A DNA stretch of 64,000 bases, from assembly GCA_024707265.1 (NCBI GenBank), contig JANQAB010000009.1, forward strand, positions 1-64,000, in the 5' to 3' direction. The notes beneath the pieces are model-generated. The model ran no database searches. It saw only the letters and a list, made by a program, of their open reading frames with translations, and was not told the origin of the DNA. The translations under genes were made by a program, and so were the position numbers. This document shows positions 46,641 to 55,862 of the stretch, one piece after another; position 1 is the stretch's first letter; every line of letters starts with the position of its first letter. Source of the stretch: Sporocytophaga sp. GTDB taxonomy: Bacteria > Bacteroidota > Bacteroidia > Cytophagales > Cytophagaceae.

Positions 46641-48128
46641 ATGCATCCGGAAGAAATTAATACGATGGAAGAATTATTAAATAAAGGAGCTTTTGAACTT
46701 TCCAGAATGATAAAGAGGAAAGAGGTTTCACCAGTTGAAGTAATCAATACCCATATCAGACGAATAGAGAGTGTCAATGATAAAATTAATGCAGTTGTTA
46801 CATTCCGATTTGAAGAAGCACTTTTGGAGGCTCGTAAGGCAGAAGAAAAGATATTTAAAGGGGATACGACAGGACTTCTATGCGGAGTTCCGTTGACAGT
46901 CAAAGAAAGCATTTCCATTCAAGGTTATCCGTTAACAGCTGGCTCCATATTCCGGAAAAGCAAGCTTGCTGAAGAAGATTCCAAAGTTGTTCAATACCTC
47001 AAGCAAGAAGGAGCAATTATCCTTGGGCAAACCAACACACCTGAATGCAATTTCTGGATGGAGAGTTACAATAAAATATATGGCAGAACTAAAAACCCTT
47101 ATGATACTGATAGAACTCCAGGTGGAAGCAGTGGTGGAGAGGGGGCAATAGTTGGTGCGGGTGGGGTTCCGTTTGGAGTAGGCAGCGATATTGCAGGATC
47201 CATCAGAATGCCAGCAGCTTTTTGTGGCGTATTCGGGCACAGACCTACCTCACACCTGATATCCATTAAAGGACATGCTTTTTGTGAACGCGTAGACCAG
47301 CAAAACCTGGATCAAAGTGAAATCAAGAACAATTTGGTAATAGGGCCTCTGTGCAGAAAATCTGAAGATCTGTTTCCTCTCATAAAAATCATGTCAGGCG
47401 CTAGCGACAAAGAGTTTCAAGCAGATGAAGTGCAACTCAACTTTTTGAAAACAGACTGGAGTGATTATACCTTCTATCTATGTCCCTCTCCGGACATACA
47501 CTTTGCAAGTTATCCCGACAAAGAGATTTCTGATATTGTAGAAGTTGCAGGAAAAACCTTCAGCAATCATGGTGCAAAACTCGAATATCTGGACCATAAG
47601 ATTTTCTATGATGCCTTCGAAATCTGGCAATCAGAACTAACGGATGCCAATCCACATTCCCTGAATGAAGAATTCGGAAATGGTAAATCTCTTTCTTTAG
47701 TAAAAGAACTGGGATACAGATTAATTGGAAAAAGCCATATCACTTTACCTGGTTTGCTGATGTGCCTTGGGGAAAAGGTATTTCACCGTTCAGAAAAGGA
47801 AGTAAAGAACATTATTCAGAAAGGGGTTGATCTTTCTCTGCGACTTGAAAGTTTGCTGGGTAAAAATGCTTTAATACTTATGCCGGTATTTCCCAGAGTT
47901 GCGCCAAAGAATAAAACACCTTTAATGCGCCCTCTGGACTGGAATTACACCACTCTATTCAGTGCTCTTGATTTTCCTGCCTCTTCTGTGCCAATGGGAT
48001 TAAATGCACAAAACATACCGCTTTCCGTTCAGATCATAGGAAACAGAAATGAGGACTACCCGATAATACTTGCAGCTAAATTACTTGATAAGATTCATGG
48101 AGGATGGCAAATGCCGAAAGTCCGGTAA
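46641..48128 (+). CDS. Amidase signature (AS) family hydrolase, FAAH-like
   Basis: 495 residues with the AS catalytic triad. Lys is in LTVKESISIQ. The cis-Ser lies in the Gly/Ser-rich TPGGSSGGEGAIVGAGG. The nucleophile Ser is in GVGSDIAGSIRMPAAFCGVF. The form 'GSDIAGSIR.PA..CG' is nearer to fatty-acid-amide hydrolase-type amidases than to GatA. No signal peptide is present, so it should be cytosolic. It lies after the cluster terminator and converges on the Fur-like gene 11 bases away. It might cleave an amide in the cluster's product, for maturation or resistance, or be unrelated. The terminator argues for independence; the position leaves the question open. Confidence 0.85.
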   Translation: MHPEEINTMEELLNKGAFELSRMIKRKEVSPVEVINTHIRRIESVNDKINAVVTFRFEEALLEARKAEEKIFKGDTTGLLCGVPLTVKESISIQGYPLTAGSIFRKSKLAEEDSKVVQYLKQEGAIILGQTNTPECNFWMESYNKIYGRTKNPYDTDRTPGGSSGGEGAIVGAGGVPFGVGSDIAGSIRMPAAFCGVFGHRPTSHLISIKGHAFCERVDQQNLDQSEIKNNLVIGPLCRKSEDLFPLIKIMSGASDKEFQADEVQLNFLKTDWSDYTFYLCPSPDIHFASYPDKEISDIVEVAGKTFSNHGAKLEYLDHKIFYDAFEIWQSELTDANPHSLNEEFGNGKSLSLVKELGYRLIGKSHITLPGLLMCLGEKVFHRSEKEVKNIIQKGVDLSLRLESLLGKNALILMPVFPRVAPKNKTPLMRPLDWNYTTLFSALDFPASSVPMGLNAQNIPLSVQIIGNRNEDYPIILAAKLLDKIHGGWQMPKVR

Positions 48129-48139
48129 GAACATTTCGT

Positions 48140-48496
48140 TTATCGATATGAATTTTCAATTACAGCATCTTTGCTTAAAGAAACATCAAGAGTTTTCCCT
48201 GGTAAATTAAGTAGTGTAATGCACTCTTCCTTTTGGCAATAATACAAAGCCTTTCGCAGAGAAACATCCTTAATTAAAAATCCCTCTGCCAACAGCCACT
48301 TGAGCGCGTTGTATACGCTGGCAGTCGTACAATTAACACCCGTGTTTTTAAGCTCTACAAAAATATTGTCAGCACTATCACATACAGGATCAAGCCAAAG
48401 CTTAAGCAATACCTTTACTTTTATACTGCTCTGCCTAACATTACGGGATTTGCAGTACTTACGAAAAGCTTCTATAATTAATTCTATTGATTCCAT
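48140..48496 (-). CDS. Fur-family-like regulator, short
   Basis: 118 residues. The winged-helix part reads NIFVELKNTGVNCTTASVYN followed by ALKWLLAEGFLIKDV, the 'h..L......(I/C)...TVY..L..L...G(L/I)(I/V)' pattern of Fur proteins. The C-terminal dimerisation/metal part is very short: CQKEECITLLNLPG lacks the usual His-rich HHHHxxC segment. So it may be a reduced Fur homologue with altered metal sensing, or only a Fur-like wHTH protein. It is last of three minus-strand genes (PepSY protein, DUF4198 protein, this), which supports a metal-related role. Confidence 0.6.
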   Translation of the reverse strand: MESIELIIEAFRKYCKSRNVRQSSIKVKVLLKLWLDPVCDSADNIFVELKNTGVNCTTASVYNALKWLLAEGFLIKDVSLRKALYYCQKEECITLLNLPGKTLDVSLSKDAVIENSYR

Positions 48497-48525
48497 TGCT
48501 TCCGTTGTCTGAAAAAAGGGAAGTA

Positions 48526-49239
48526 TTACCTTCCCACAGTGATACTATAGGTTGATGTATTTCTGATAAGTTTATATTCTTTTCCATTCAATGAACCTTC
48601 TGTCTTATCTGTGTGATACGCTTCAATCACATATACACCAGGCCAGATAGCATCAAAGGTGAATGTTCCGTCATTCGTTTCAAATCCCTTTACCCAACCT
48701 GAAGGAGAAGCAACTGACACAGATGATTTATTAAGATTTTTACCTTTGTACATTACCTTCAGTGAAACGCCTTTTTTTACAACAGGATTTGTAGTGATAA
48801 GCTGCACGGGCATGTCTGTTGCAGTAACCACATTGTTGATTCCTTCGACAGATGCGCCTACTTTTACCTGGGAAGCAGCATAATATTGAATTTTAGCAGA
48901 GCCATAGACATCAGCAACTTCATGGGATACTGATATGGTGTAGTAACCATCTTTCGCAGGTGTGAACAATGCTTCTAAATAATTACCAGCTGCCTTCGTT
49001 GTAAGATTTTCTTTTGTACCATCCGGTTTGGTAAGCGAGATTACAACATCTCTGGTATTGCTAAACCATTTGCTTACAGAGTCTCTTTCATTTTCTCCAT
49101 AGCCGCCAAGGTAAATTTTAACAGAATGTTCCTTGCCCAGTTTACCAGTATTATTTGTTTCAATCCAGATATTGTGGGCGTTTCCTATATTCAAAAGAAA
49201 TAAAGAAAATAAAAAAGTAAGTAACGATGTAATTTTCAT
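48526..49239 (-). CDS. DUF4198 periplasmic protein
   Basis: 237 residues with a signal peptide (MKITSLLTFLFSLFLLNIGN, cleavage before AH). The mature start AHNIWIETNNTGKLGKEHSV and the repeated Ig-like beta strands (FTPAKDGYYTISVSHEVADV, GSLNGKEYKLIRNTSTYSI) match the DUF4198 family. Members are secreted or periplasmic and often sit beside TonB receptors and metal-uptake genes. It follows the PepSY membrane protein in the same direction, with the Fur-like gene 29 bases downstream. Inferred role: metal (iron) handling at the envelope. Confidence 0.75.
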   Translation of the reverse strand: MKITSLLTFLFSLFLLNIGNAHNIWIETNNTGKLGKEHSVKIYLGGYGENERDSVSKWFSNTRDVVISLTKPDGTKENLTTKAAGNYLEALFTPAKDGYYTISVSHEVADVYGSAKIQYYAASQVKVGASVEGINNVVTATDMPVQLITTNPVVKKGVSLKVMYKGKNLNKSSVSVASPSGWVKGFETNDGTFTFDAIWPGVYVIEAYHTDKTEGSLNGKEYKLIRNTSTYSITVGR

Positions 49240-49386
49240 ACTCTATGTTTTAGATTAAAATAGTTCTATAATTTTGGTATCAGTTATGCATTTGATTTCA
49301 CAACAGGTAGTCCTACATTTGCATTCTGTGGAATAGTGTTGTCTTTTTTAGAAGATTTCTTTTTAGTTTTTCTCCCTTCTTTCTTT

Positions 49387-50713
49387 TCAGATTTTTTTCC
49401 GAAGCTTATTAATCCAGATGATTGTTCCCGTAACAGGAAGACTTGTTGCTATCAGGCATGTAATGAAATAAATGATTTTAGTAAATGTGCCAAATATCTC
49501 ACCAACGTGAAGAGCATAGATTTGTGTTGCGATTTGTGCTCCAAAATTCTTTTCAGAGAATGGTTCTTTTTTTACAATATTGCCTGAATACTGATCCAGA
49601 AACACACGATCAAATCCGGCTGATGCTATAAACCCTGTATGTGTTTTAGAAATTGTCACCGGTGCTATAGAATCTTTTGGAAGACTTAAGCGAAGATTAC
49701 CTTTATAAGGAAACTCTTCATTAGCTTTTGTTATGATCATATCCAGAGACAGTGGATTCGTCTCTGCAAATACAGACTGAACAGAAGGAGCTTTTCTTTC
49801 TTCAAATGGTTTTGTCCCTAAAACAGCTCCGACTCCGTCACGGAACCATTCGAATGAAAAACACAGACCTGTTATAGCCATCAACGTGATTAGCAGGAAT
49901 GTATAAAATCCCAGGGCATTATGAAGATCATGATTAATTCTTTTCCAACGGGCATCGGTCTTGATGGTAAATCCAACTTTCCATGCACTCCACTTCTTCC
50001 AGCTTTTGAGTTTGGAAGGAAGCCATAAGATGAGTCCGGTAATTTCCATTAAAAGGAAAATAATAGCTGCTGTGCCTGTAATTGGTCTGCCGATATCTCT
50101 ATCCAGAAGCAGCCATCTGTGCAATCCCATAATGGTAGTAAAAAATTTGGAAGACGTTGTTTTGATATCCCCCAATACCTCTCCGGTATATGGGTTCACG
50201 AAATAAGTTTTTATTCGTTCACGGTCTCCACCACGCCCTTTCCCCTTCTCATTTTTAGGCTTTGATTCTTTATCTGCAACTCCTTGTGACTTTTCTCTCT
50301 TATGCCCGGTTTGCTCTGCAGAAGCCTTCCCTGCTTCACCTCTTTCACGCTTTTCTCCCTTACCTTTTTTTTTGCTTTGCCTCCCTTTCTTCTATACTTC
50401 TTTTTAAGAGAATATCTTTCGGTGTAAGAGTAAACAACCAGGAACGTTCGCCTCCATCTGTTATCTGAATGTTTGTAACTTTAGAATCCTTCTTTTCCTT
50501 CTCCAACAACGCAACCAGGTCTGCCACCGGAAGAGGCTTGGCATTGTCTGGTACTGCAACAGTTACTTTTTCCTTATCAATCCATTCTGTAATTTCTTTT
50601 GAAAAGACGTAAATAGTACCCGACAGGCAGACTGTAAAAAGAATGATACCACTTCCAATGCCCAACCATAAGTGGATATCATTTATAAACTTTCTGAATG
50701 TGTACTTCTTCAT
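49387..50713 (-). CDS. PepSY-associated membrane protein (PiuB-like), with frameshifts
   Basis: The N-terminal piece (50360-50713) reads FRKFINDIHLWLGIGSGIIL, a membrane helix, then a PepSY-type domain (DAKPLPVADLVALLEKEKKD region). Near 50370 a run of T/A breaks the frame. A Lys/Glu-rich charged linker follows and then the second piece (49387-50199): NPYTGEVLGDIKTTSSKFFT, LHRWLLL, and three more helices with conserved His (HDLHNALGFYTFLLITLMAI; ALHVGEIFGTFTKIIYFITC). This is the PepSY_TM / iron-regulated PiuB layout, linked to ferric-siderophore reduction. At its 3' end a run of seven A hides a probable Lys-rich tail; with one A removed the protein ends at 49284. Confidence 0.75.
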
Positions 50714-51334
50714 GTTCTAGTTTTTGTTGATATTTTACATCGAAATCCGGCAATTGACGAGGTCTTCTCATGCCAACAACCAGATCAGATACAATAATTT
50801 TAATTAATACTCAAGACTTTCAATAACAGTAATGCTCCCCTGAATCCACCATAGCTTCATAATGGGAATACTGAAGTTAATTCAGCATTTTCTTCACCAT
50901 TAATTTAAGTTTGCCTTTTGCGAATTTTTATATCCAACCAGTTGAATGATCATGGTATATATTCCTCGTATTAGCTGCAACTCAAACCTTTCTTCTTCAC
51001 CTGTCAAAACTCATATCTCTTCGTTCAGAGCCTGGATTAAAAAAGATAGCTTGGTAAATAATTGTGTTACAGTGTATTTCAATAAAACAATGTAATCAAT
51101 CACCATTTCACACTTTTTATTTAGACTAATTCCATCTAAATTTGCCTAAACAAAGATAATTTCCTCCACCCCAAAATCGGGTACGCCAAACGGAGAATTA
51201 TATATATAAGAGGGATTAATTGAGACTTCACTCAAACAATTAAAAGGGCATTATAGAATAGTGCATTCATAATATTATAGGTTGCTCTGAATCAAAGGTC
51301 AAGTCTTCAGTTAAGACTTATTTATAGAGGGAAA
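50714..51334. other. Divergent intergenic region between PepSY gene and AraC regulator
   Basis: About 620 bases without a convincing gene, AT-rich, between two diverging genes. A TATCTTTG (-7-like) element occurs on the minus strand at 51151-51158, but without a good TTG at the right distance. The clear structure is the inverted repeat at 51119-51141, listed separately. Confidence 0.5.
51119..51141. promoter_or_regulatory. Inverted repeat, possible operator (iron box or AraC site)
   Basis: ATTTAGA, nine bases, TCTAAAT: perfect 7-bp arms in the control region between the PepSY gene and a PchR-like regulator. Length and A/T-rich arms resemble a dimeric operator. Fur-like or PchR-type binding is an inference from context only. 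Confidence 0.4.
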
Positions 51335-52336
51335 ATGAAACTTAGGATTAAAAACCTTGAACCTTATAAAGGTGAAGTGGATATACTGTATCCGACAGCA
51401 ATTGAAAGTCCACAGGTACCGCTTACGGAGAGCGTATATGACATAGGGTTTAATACTACCTATGGAAATGCGCATGATATATACATGAAAGACCTTTGGC
51501 TGAGTTATAGTGCGATTTCATTAAATGAGAATTTCAAGTTTCTGTTTCAATATGATTTTTCAATAATTACCCTCCAGTTCCTGATTTCCGGAAATTCTTT
51601 AACAGAAATAATCCAGGATCAAAAACCATTAACATATTATGCAAACCAGCATAATATTCTTCATTATTCAAACTATGAGGCTCAACATGAGCATACTCCT
51701 TCAGATAATATTCAACTGGTGAGAATTCATGTTAGCCCCGTATTATTCTTAAAACTGCTGCCAGAGAATGAACTGTTTGATTCTTTCAGGCAAGATATCC
51801 TAAATGGAAATCCTGGAAAAATCAATCCTTCCAATCTTCCATTAACACCAGCCATGCTTGCAACCATTCGAGATATAAAAAATATCCAAAGCACAGGATA
51901 CTACAGAAGATGGATGATTGAAGCCAAGGTAATAGAATTGCTTATGCTACAGTTTGAGCAATATGAACAATATACACAAGCAGAAAATAGCCAGTCGAGA
52001 AAGTCATTAAGGAAGAAGGATATAGAAATCATGGAGCATGCAAGGGAAATCATTATGAATAATATTCAGTCTCCTTGTTCTCTCATAGATCTTGCGCATA
52101 TGATAGGGACCAATGAATTTTATTTAAAGAAGACATTTAAAGAAGTTTATGGCACTACAGTGTTTGGGTATTTATTTCAGCAACGTATGGAAGAAGCCCG
52201 GAAATTGCTTCTATCAGGAGAGATGAACATTAACCAGATCGCACTACATCTGGGATATAAAAATCCGAATCACTTTAGCTCAGCTTTTAAGAAGCAGTAT
52301 GGATTTTCTCCTTCTGAACTGAGAAGAAATATATGA
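51335..52336 (+). CDS. AraC-family regulator, PchR-like
   Basis: 333 residues. The C-terminal 100 form two HTH motifs: CSLIDLAHMIGTNEFYLKKT and MNINQIALHLGYKNPNHFSS, followed by AFKKQYGFSPSELR, the AraC signature. The N-terminal domain (DLWLSYSAISLNENFKFLFQ, SIITLQFLISGNS, VRIHVSPVLFLKLLPENELF) has the form of PchR/YbtA-type siderophore-responsive regulators. It diverges from the PepSY, DUF4198 and Fur-like genes and probably controls them in response to iron or a siderophore. The family is clear; the ligand is inferred. Confidence 0.8.
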   Translation: MKLRIKNLEPYKGEVDILYPTAIESPQVPLTESVYDIGFNTTYGNAHDIYMKDLWLSYSAISLNENFKFLFQYDFSIITLQFLISGNSLTEIIQDQKPLTYYANQHNILHYSNYEAQHEHTPSDNIQLVRIHVSPVLFLKLLPENELFDSFRQDILNGNPGKINPSNLPLTPAMLATIRDIKNIQSTGYYRRWMIEAKVIELLMLQFEQYEQYTQAENSQSRKSLRKKDIEIMEHAREIIMNNIQSPCSLIDLAHMIGTNEFYLKKTFKEVYGTTVFGYLFQQRMEEARKLLLSGEMNINQIALHLGYKNPNHFSSAFKKQYGFSPSELRRNI

Positions 52337-52465
52337 TTGATATAGAGCAACTATTATCAGATCAGGATTTTCTTTTAATGATCTTCACCTCAATTGATGA
52401 TTAGATCAATTTAACTTTTTGAATAAATCATCAGGCCGATAGAACATAATACTATTCCCGCCTGC

Positions 52466-53293
52466 TCAGAATACGATAGTGTTTCCTGGAGAAAAAAAGA
52501 AAGCGAGTACAGCGGTGGCAACAGGAACATAGGATAAAAAAACAGACATGGTCCCTGAGCCTAGTTTACTTACACTATAAGTAATTAACAGCAAAGCAAA
52601 AATACTCACTACAACTCCCTGATAGATCATTTGAACCAGCACATCCTGAAGAGGTGAACTCCATATAGCTGATGATTCTGTAAACCACAATGGTAAAAAC
52701 AATATAACATTTACCAGAGGAACAAAAGCAATCACATCTTTCATGCCATATCCCCAGCGCTTTGTAGCTGCCATATATGTTGAAAATACAAGGGCTGCAG
52801 AAAGCATACAAAGTATGCCAGGCAGGAATGAAGCTGAAAAGCCGGAGATGAGATTTGATATCAGCAGGTTGGCAATCAATAAAATGAAGATTGCCAGGTA
52901 TTTCATTTTGGTTACTTTCTCCTTAAACCAGAATAAGGTAAAAAGCAAACCGATAACCGGAAGCATACCATTCACAAGTACTCCGGCATTTGCGGCTTTT
53001 ATCGTTTTTAATCCTATAAAGGATAACATAGTATAAGGAAAACCACACCCAAGGGCAACCAGCAGTATCTGATGCCATTTAACATACTTCCAGTCATATC
53101 GAAGACTAAAAGGCAGGGTCAACACAGCCGCTGTTCCGAATCGGAGTAAGGTGATATCATATGGGGTAAGATTTGTCTGAACCCCCATCCTGGATAAAGT
53201 GATCCAACCTGACCAGATAAATACCACAACAATAGCACCTAGATACGCGCTAATATTACCAGTTTTATTTAAAAGACTTTCTGAATGATCCAT
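52466..53293 (-). CDS. EamA/DMT-family transporter (C-terminus frameshifted)
   Basis: 275 residues in frame with about ten membrane helices in two EamA repeats (AYLGAIVVVFIWSGWITLSR; LLVALGCGFPYTMLSFIGLK; VLVNGMLPVIGLLFTLFWFK; LPGILCMLSAALVFSTYMAA). The last helices are cut by a run of seven T on the coding strand near 52490. Removing one gives FFLQETLSYSEQAGIVLCSI followed by GLMIYSKS and a stop at 52408, the expected family ending (E of 'xGE/QE' included). So the true gene is probably 52408-53293. DMT transporters export metabolites; the substrate is unknown. Confidence 0.85.
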   Translation of the reverse strand: MDHSESLLNKTGNISAYLGAIVVVFIWSGWITLSRMGVQTNLTPYDITLLRFGTAAVLTLPFSLRYDWKYVKWHQILLVALGCGFPYTMLSFIGLKTIKAANAGVLVNGMLPVIGLLFTLFWFKEKVTKMKYLAIFILLIANLLISNLISGFSASFLPGILCMLSAALVFSTYMAATKRWGYGMKDVIAFVPLVNVILFLPLWFTESSAIWSSPLQDVLVQMIYQGVVVSIFALLLITYSVSKLGSGTMSVFLSYVPVATAVLAFFFSPGNTIVF

Positions 53294-53321
53294 TTACTAT
53301 AACTATAACTCCCCTGTCAAC

Positions 53322-54068
53322 CTAATACTTCACCTTATCTAATTCCTTTAACAGTTTTTTAGTCTCGCTGATCAATGGTTTGTTAACTTTTCTTTCAAGA
53401 GGTTTCATGTGATCAAACTCTTCCATCAGTTCATTCAGCTTTGTTTCAGCAGTATCCTGCTGATCTGTTTTCATAAGGAATTTAGAATACTCTACGCGAT
53501 GTCTGAAATTTGTGTAAGTCTTATCCATGTCTTTAAAAACATCCAGAGCAAGAGATTGCTGATTATCAAAAAAGTAAGACCATGCCAATCCGATTCTTTC
53601 CTCTGCATTTTTAAAAGCTTTATAGAAAGCAAGTTTTTCACCAATTAAAATTACCTTTTTATAATCCCCTTTCTGATAGTAAGCACCTAACAGTTTCATC
53701 AACAATGTAGGATCTTCTGCCATAAATCCTTGGAGACAACCTTCATACAAATGAACCGCATCCTCATACCTCCGGACACTCATGTAAGCATCAGCAAGAT
53801 TTACCTTATTGGAAAAACTATCATTAAATTTAACTTGCCTCTCAAGCTGCTCAACTCTATGGTTGCTGTTCCCCAGAACTTTCACTCCTTCTGACAGATT
53901 ACTGATGAGGCGTTTGCTATAAAAGTTCTCATACAGGTAAATAAGGCATCCAAAAACCGGGAAAAATAATATCAGCCAATACCACTTCTGCTGATTATTA
54001 TTCTTATAAGCATGATATAAACATAAAGCCTGTAATATCAGAATGGGTGTATAATATCCCAACATCAT
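53322..54068 (-). CDS. Membrane-anchored TPR-like protein
   Basis: 248 residues. Two N-terminal hydrophobic helices (YYTPILILQALCLYHAYKN; WYWLILFFPVFGCLIYLYEN) resemble the PLDc_N-type membrane anchor. A cytosolic helical part follows with TPR-like repeats (SNKVNLADAYMSVRRYEDAV, LLMKLLGAYYQKGDYKKVIL, GLAWSYFFDNQQSLALDVFK). Similar small membrane TPR proteins are common in Bacteroidota but have no set function; probably scaffolding. It lies 28 bases upstream of the EamA gene's start on the other side, in the same direction, so the two may be co-transcribed. Confidence 0.65.
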   Translation of the reverse strand: MMLGYYTPILILQALCLYHAYKNNNQQKWYWLILFFPVFGCLIYLYENFYSKRLISNLSEGVKVLGNSNHRVEQLERQVKFNDSFSNKVNLADAYMSVRRYEDAVHLYEGCLQGFMAEDPTLLMKLLGAYYQKGDYKKVILIGEKLAFYKAFKNAEERIGLAWSYFFDNQQSLALDVFKDMDKTYTNFRHRVEYSKFLMKTDQQDTAETKLNELMEEFDHMKPLERKVNKPLISETKKLLKELDKVKY

Positions 54069-54253
54069 AAAAAAGTGATTTAAATTAGTAACATAAAGAT
54101 ACGAAAAAATTTGCAGTGCCTTTAGCGATTTTATGTGCAGTCGGGATATATAAGGTAATTAATGGCACAGGTAATGCAATAGATACATAACCCACTGATT
54201 ATTAACCCACATTGATATTATAACTCCTGAGAAGGTAAGTTATTTGTAAATGA

Positions 54254-54282
54254 AAATGCCGACCATTTAGCCGGCATTTTTT
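54254..54282. terminator. Terminator hairpin downstream of the expansin-like gene
   Basis: AAATGCCG ... CGGCATTTTTT forms a GC-containing stem with an A run on one side and a T run on the other, so it can work on either strand. It lies between the 3' end of the expansin-like gene (minus strand, 54402) and the TPR gene. Confidence 0.7.
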
Positions 54283-54315
54283 ATTTGCATCTCAAAGAAA
54301 AGACCTCATCCTAAA

Positions 54316-54337
54316 TCCTTCTCCTGAAGGAGAAGGA
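54316..54337. repeat. Intergenic palindrome (REP-like)
   Basis: TCCTTCTCC-TGAA-GGAGAAGGA is a perfect 9-bp-arm palindrome preceded by CCTCATCCTAAA. This layout resembles a dispersed intergenic element seen in many bacterial genomes. Only one copy is in the window. Confidence 0.5.
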
Positions 54338-54401
54338 CTTTAATTCATCTAAAAAAATAAGTACATTTTACTTTCATCCCTTTTGGTAAATTCTCACTTA
54401 T

Positions 54402-55550
54402 TTATTTTATTAATGTCTTACAGCCCAGAATACTATTGTTTCCATAAAAAACCACTCTATAACAACCGCCGGATAAAGAGCCTGGTTCAAGAGAACCTTT
54501 TACTGAATTCACTTTAAATTCTTTAATAGTTCTGCCTAATAAATCTACCAGTTGCACAGAGTTAACCGATTCATTAAGATCCCACATTATTAAATGATTG
54601 TCATTAGCACCTCCGACATAAAAGAATTTGTCCTTGCTTTCTTCGTATACTGATGTTATTACAGGATCATATACCTGATAAGTCGCTTTTGAAGCTGGAA
54701 CAGGACATTTGCCTCCGCAAGAAGCTGGTAATGAAAAGATATATTCTCTTCCATTGTTAATAAGTTTATCTTCTGCATCGTAAACTCTTATTCTGTATGG
54801 CTGCTCCGAGGGATCCACAATAAAAGCTTGTCCCATATCACTATTAGTGCTCAACTTTACCCACTGCTGCCCTACTTTTTGTTCTACATTATGTATTCCA
54901 TTTTCAAGATGATTTATTAGAATACTTGCCCAGTATTGTTGTGAATTTTGCATAAAATAAATATCTATATCACCTGTATAACCTGGTGATTTGATATATT
55001 CCCACTCGATCTTTCTATTATTAAAGTGTCCTGGATTCATATCAGAGACAGCTTGTCCGTCTTTCTCAAATTTATTCAGGGATGATGTATGAAGATCAAG
55101 ATGATATTTACTATCCCTGCACCAACCGTTATTGTCTCCACAAGCATCCGTGACAATCATATTGAGATAAGCATAAGAATATTTATCATGTTTCCATTGA
55201 GCATTAGCGCCTCTGCAAAATTGCTGCCCAAGCGCTCCATCATTGGTTCCACCGATACAGTCTTCCATGATAGAAACTTTCAGCCATCGACCACAATTCC
55301 GACCATTGTTAAACTCACCTTTAAAAAGCGTATCTGCTCCTGTTAAAGGACGAGGCCAGGAGGTGCCAACTCCGGGAGAGTGATAAACATTCAATGCAAC
55401 AAAGTATTCAGTCTCCACCAAATCGGGAGGAACCCCGCATCCTCCATAAGGCGTACCTAAGGCCTCAAAATGTGTAGAGACTCCTGAATATTTCTCCTGA
55501 GCATATGTCAATTGTGAAAGTAAAAGAAAGAATAAAAATATTTTTTTCAT
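54402..55550 (-). CDS. Expansin-like secreted protein with T9SS sorting tail
   Basis: The start chosen is the ATG at 55550 (MKKIFLFFLLLSQLTYAQ, a clear signal peptide), not the upstream Met at 55658. Residues 20-200 resemble a double-psi beta-barrel: HFEALGTPYGGCGVPPDLVE, NGRNCGRWLKVSI, DACGDNNGWCRDSKYHLDLH, with paired cysteines and a late Asp as in GH45/expansin domain 1. A beta-sandwich like expansin domain 2/CBM63 follows (IEWEYIKSPGYTGDIDIYFM, GIHNVEQKVGQQWVKL). The C-terminus (VQLVDLLGRTIKEF ... GCYRVVFYGNNSILGCKTLI) is a type A T9SS sorting domain, so the protein is exported to the surface. Likely role: loosening cellulose or other wall polysaccharide without hydrolysis. Confidence 0.75.
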   Translation of the reverse strand: MKKIFLFFLLLSQLTYAQEKYSGVSTHFEALGTPYGGCGVPPDLVETEYFVALNVYHSPGVGTSWPRPLTGADTLFKGEFNNGRNCGRWLKVSIMEDCIGGTNDGALGQQFCRGANAQWKHDKYSYAYLNMIVTDACGDNNGWCRDSKYHLDLHTSSLNKFEKDGQAVSDMNPGHFNNRKIEWEYIKSPGYTGDIDIYFMQNSQQYWASILINHLENGIHNVEQKVGQQWVKLSTNSDMGQAFIVDPSEQPYRIRVYDAEDKLINNGREYIFSLPASCGGKCPVPASKATYQVYDPVITSVYEESKDKFFYVGGANDNHLIMWDLNESVNSVQLVDLLGRTIKEFKVNSVKGSLEPGSLSGGCYRVVFYGNNSILGCKTLIK

Positions 55551-55862
55551 AAAGTTAATTTTGATGAAATGAATGGTTAATAGATAGAAGTAAATATAGG
55601 CAAGAATTTGTCTTTTCGAAAAGGCATATCCCTTCACACCATACTTTTTGAAACCCAACTCTAAAAGATAAGACGGGATTGCTATTGAAAAATAAAATCC
55701 CCCGCATAAACTTTACGCAGGGGATCATTTTAAATGGAATTAAAGTATTAAGACAACTTGCAGGCATTATATTTCCTGGATATACTCCTCGAGAACTCTT
55801 ATAATGCTATATAATTGTACACTATAGCTGATATTCGTTCTACGCTTCAGGATCACTTATAT
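55551..55862. other. Intergenic region upstream of the expansin-like gene
   Basis: About 310 bases with no supported gene. It holds the terminator at 55688-55725 for the PI-PLC gene and presumably the expansin promoter. Confidence 0.5.
55688..55725 (-). terminator. Terminator downstream of the PI-PLC gene
   Basis: On the minus strand ATCCCCTGC, a 10-base loop and GCGGGGGAT form a 9-bp stem with one mismatch, followed by TTTTATTTTT. It lies about 140 bases after the PI-PLC stop and before the expansin-like start. Confidence 0.6.

Larger units (their letters stand above)
54069..54401. other. Intergenic region with a terminator and a dispersed-type palindrome
   Basis: About 330 bases without a gene. 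It holds the stem-loop at 54254-54282 and the palindrome at 54316-54337, listed separately. Otherwise it is AT-rich; upstream sequence for the TPR gene lies near 54070-54120. Confidence 0.6.

Noticed and set aside
46641..48128. Amidase as a certain member of the biosynthetic cluster
   Set aside because: A strong terminator separates it from the PKS operon and amidases of this family are common housekeeping enzymes. Kept only as a possibility.
49336..49587. Plus-strand open frame of 83 codons
   Set aside because: It is antisense to the Lys-rich tail of the PepSY protein; the Phe/Ser-rich composition is just the complement of Lys-rich coding sequence.
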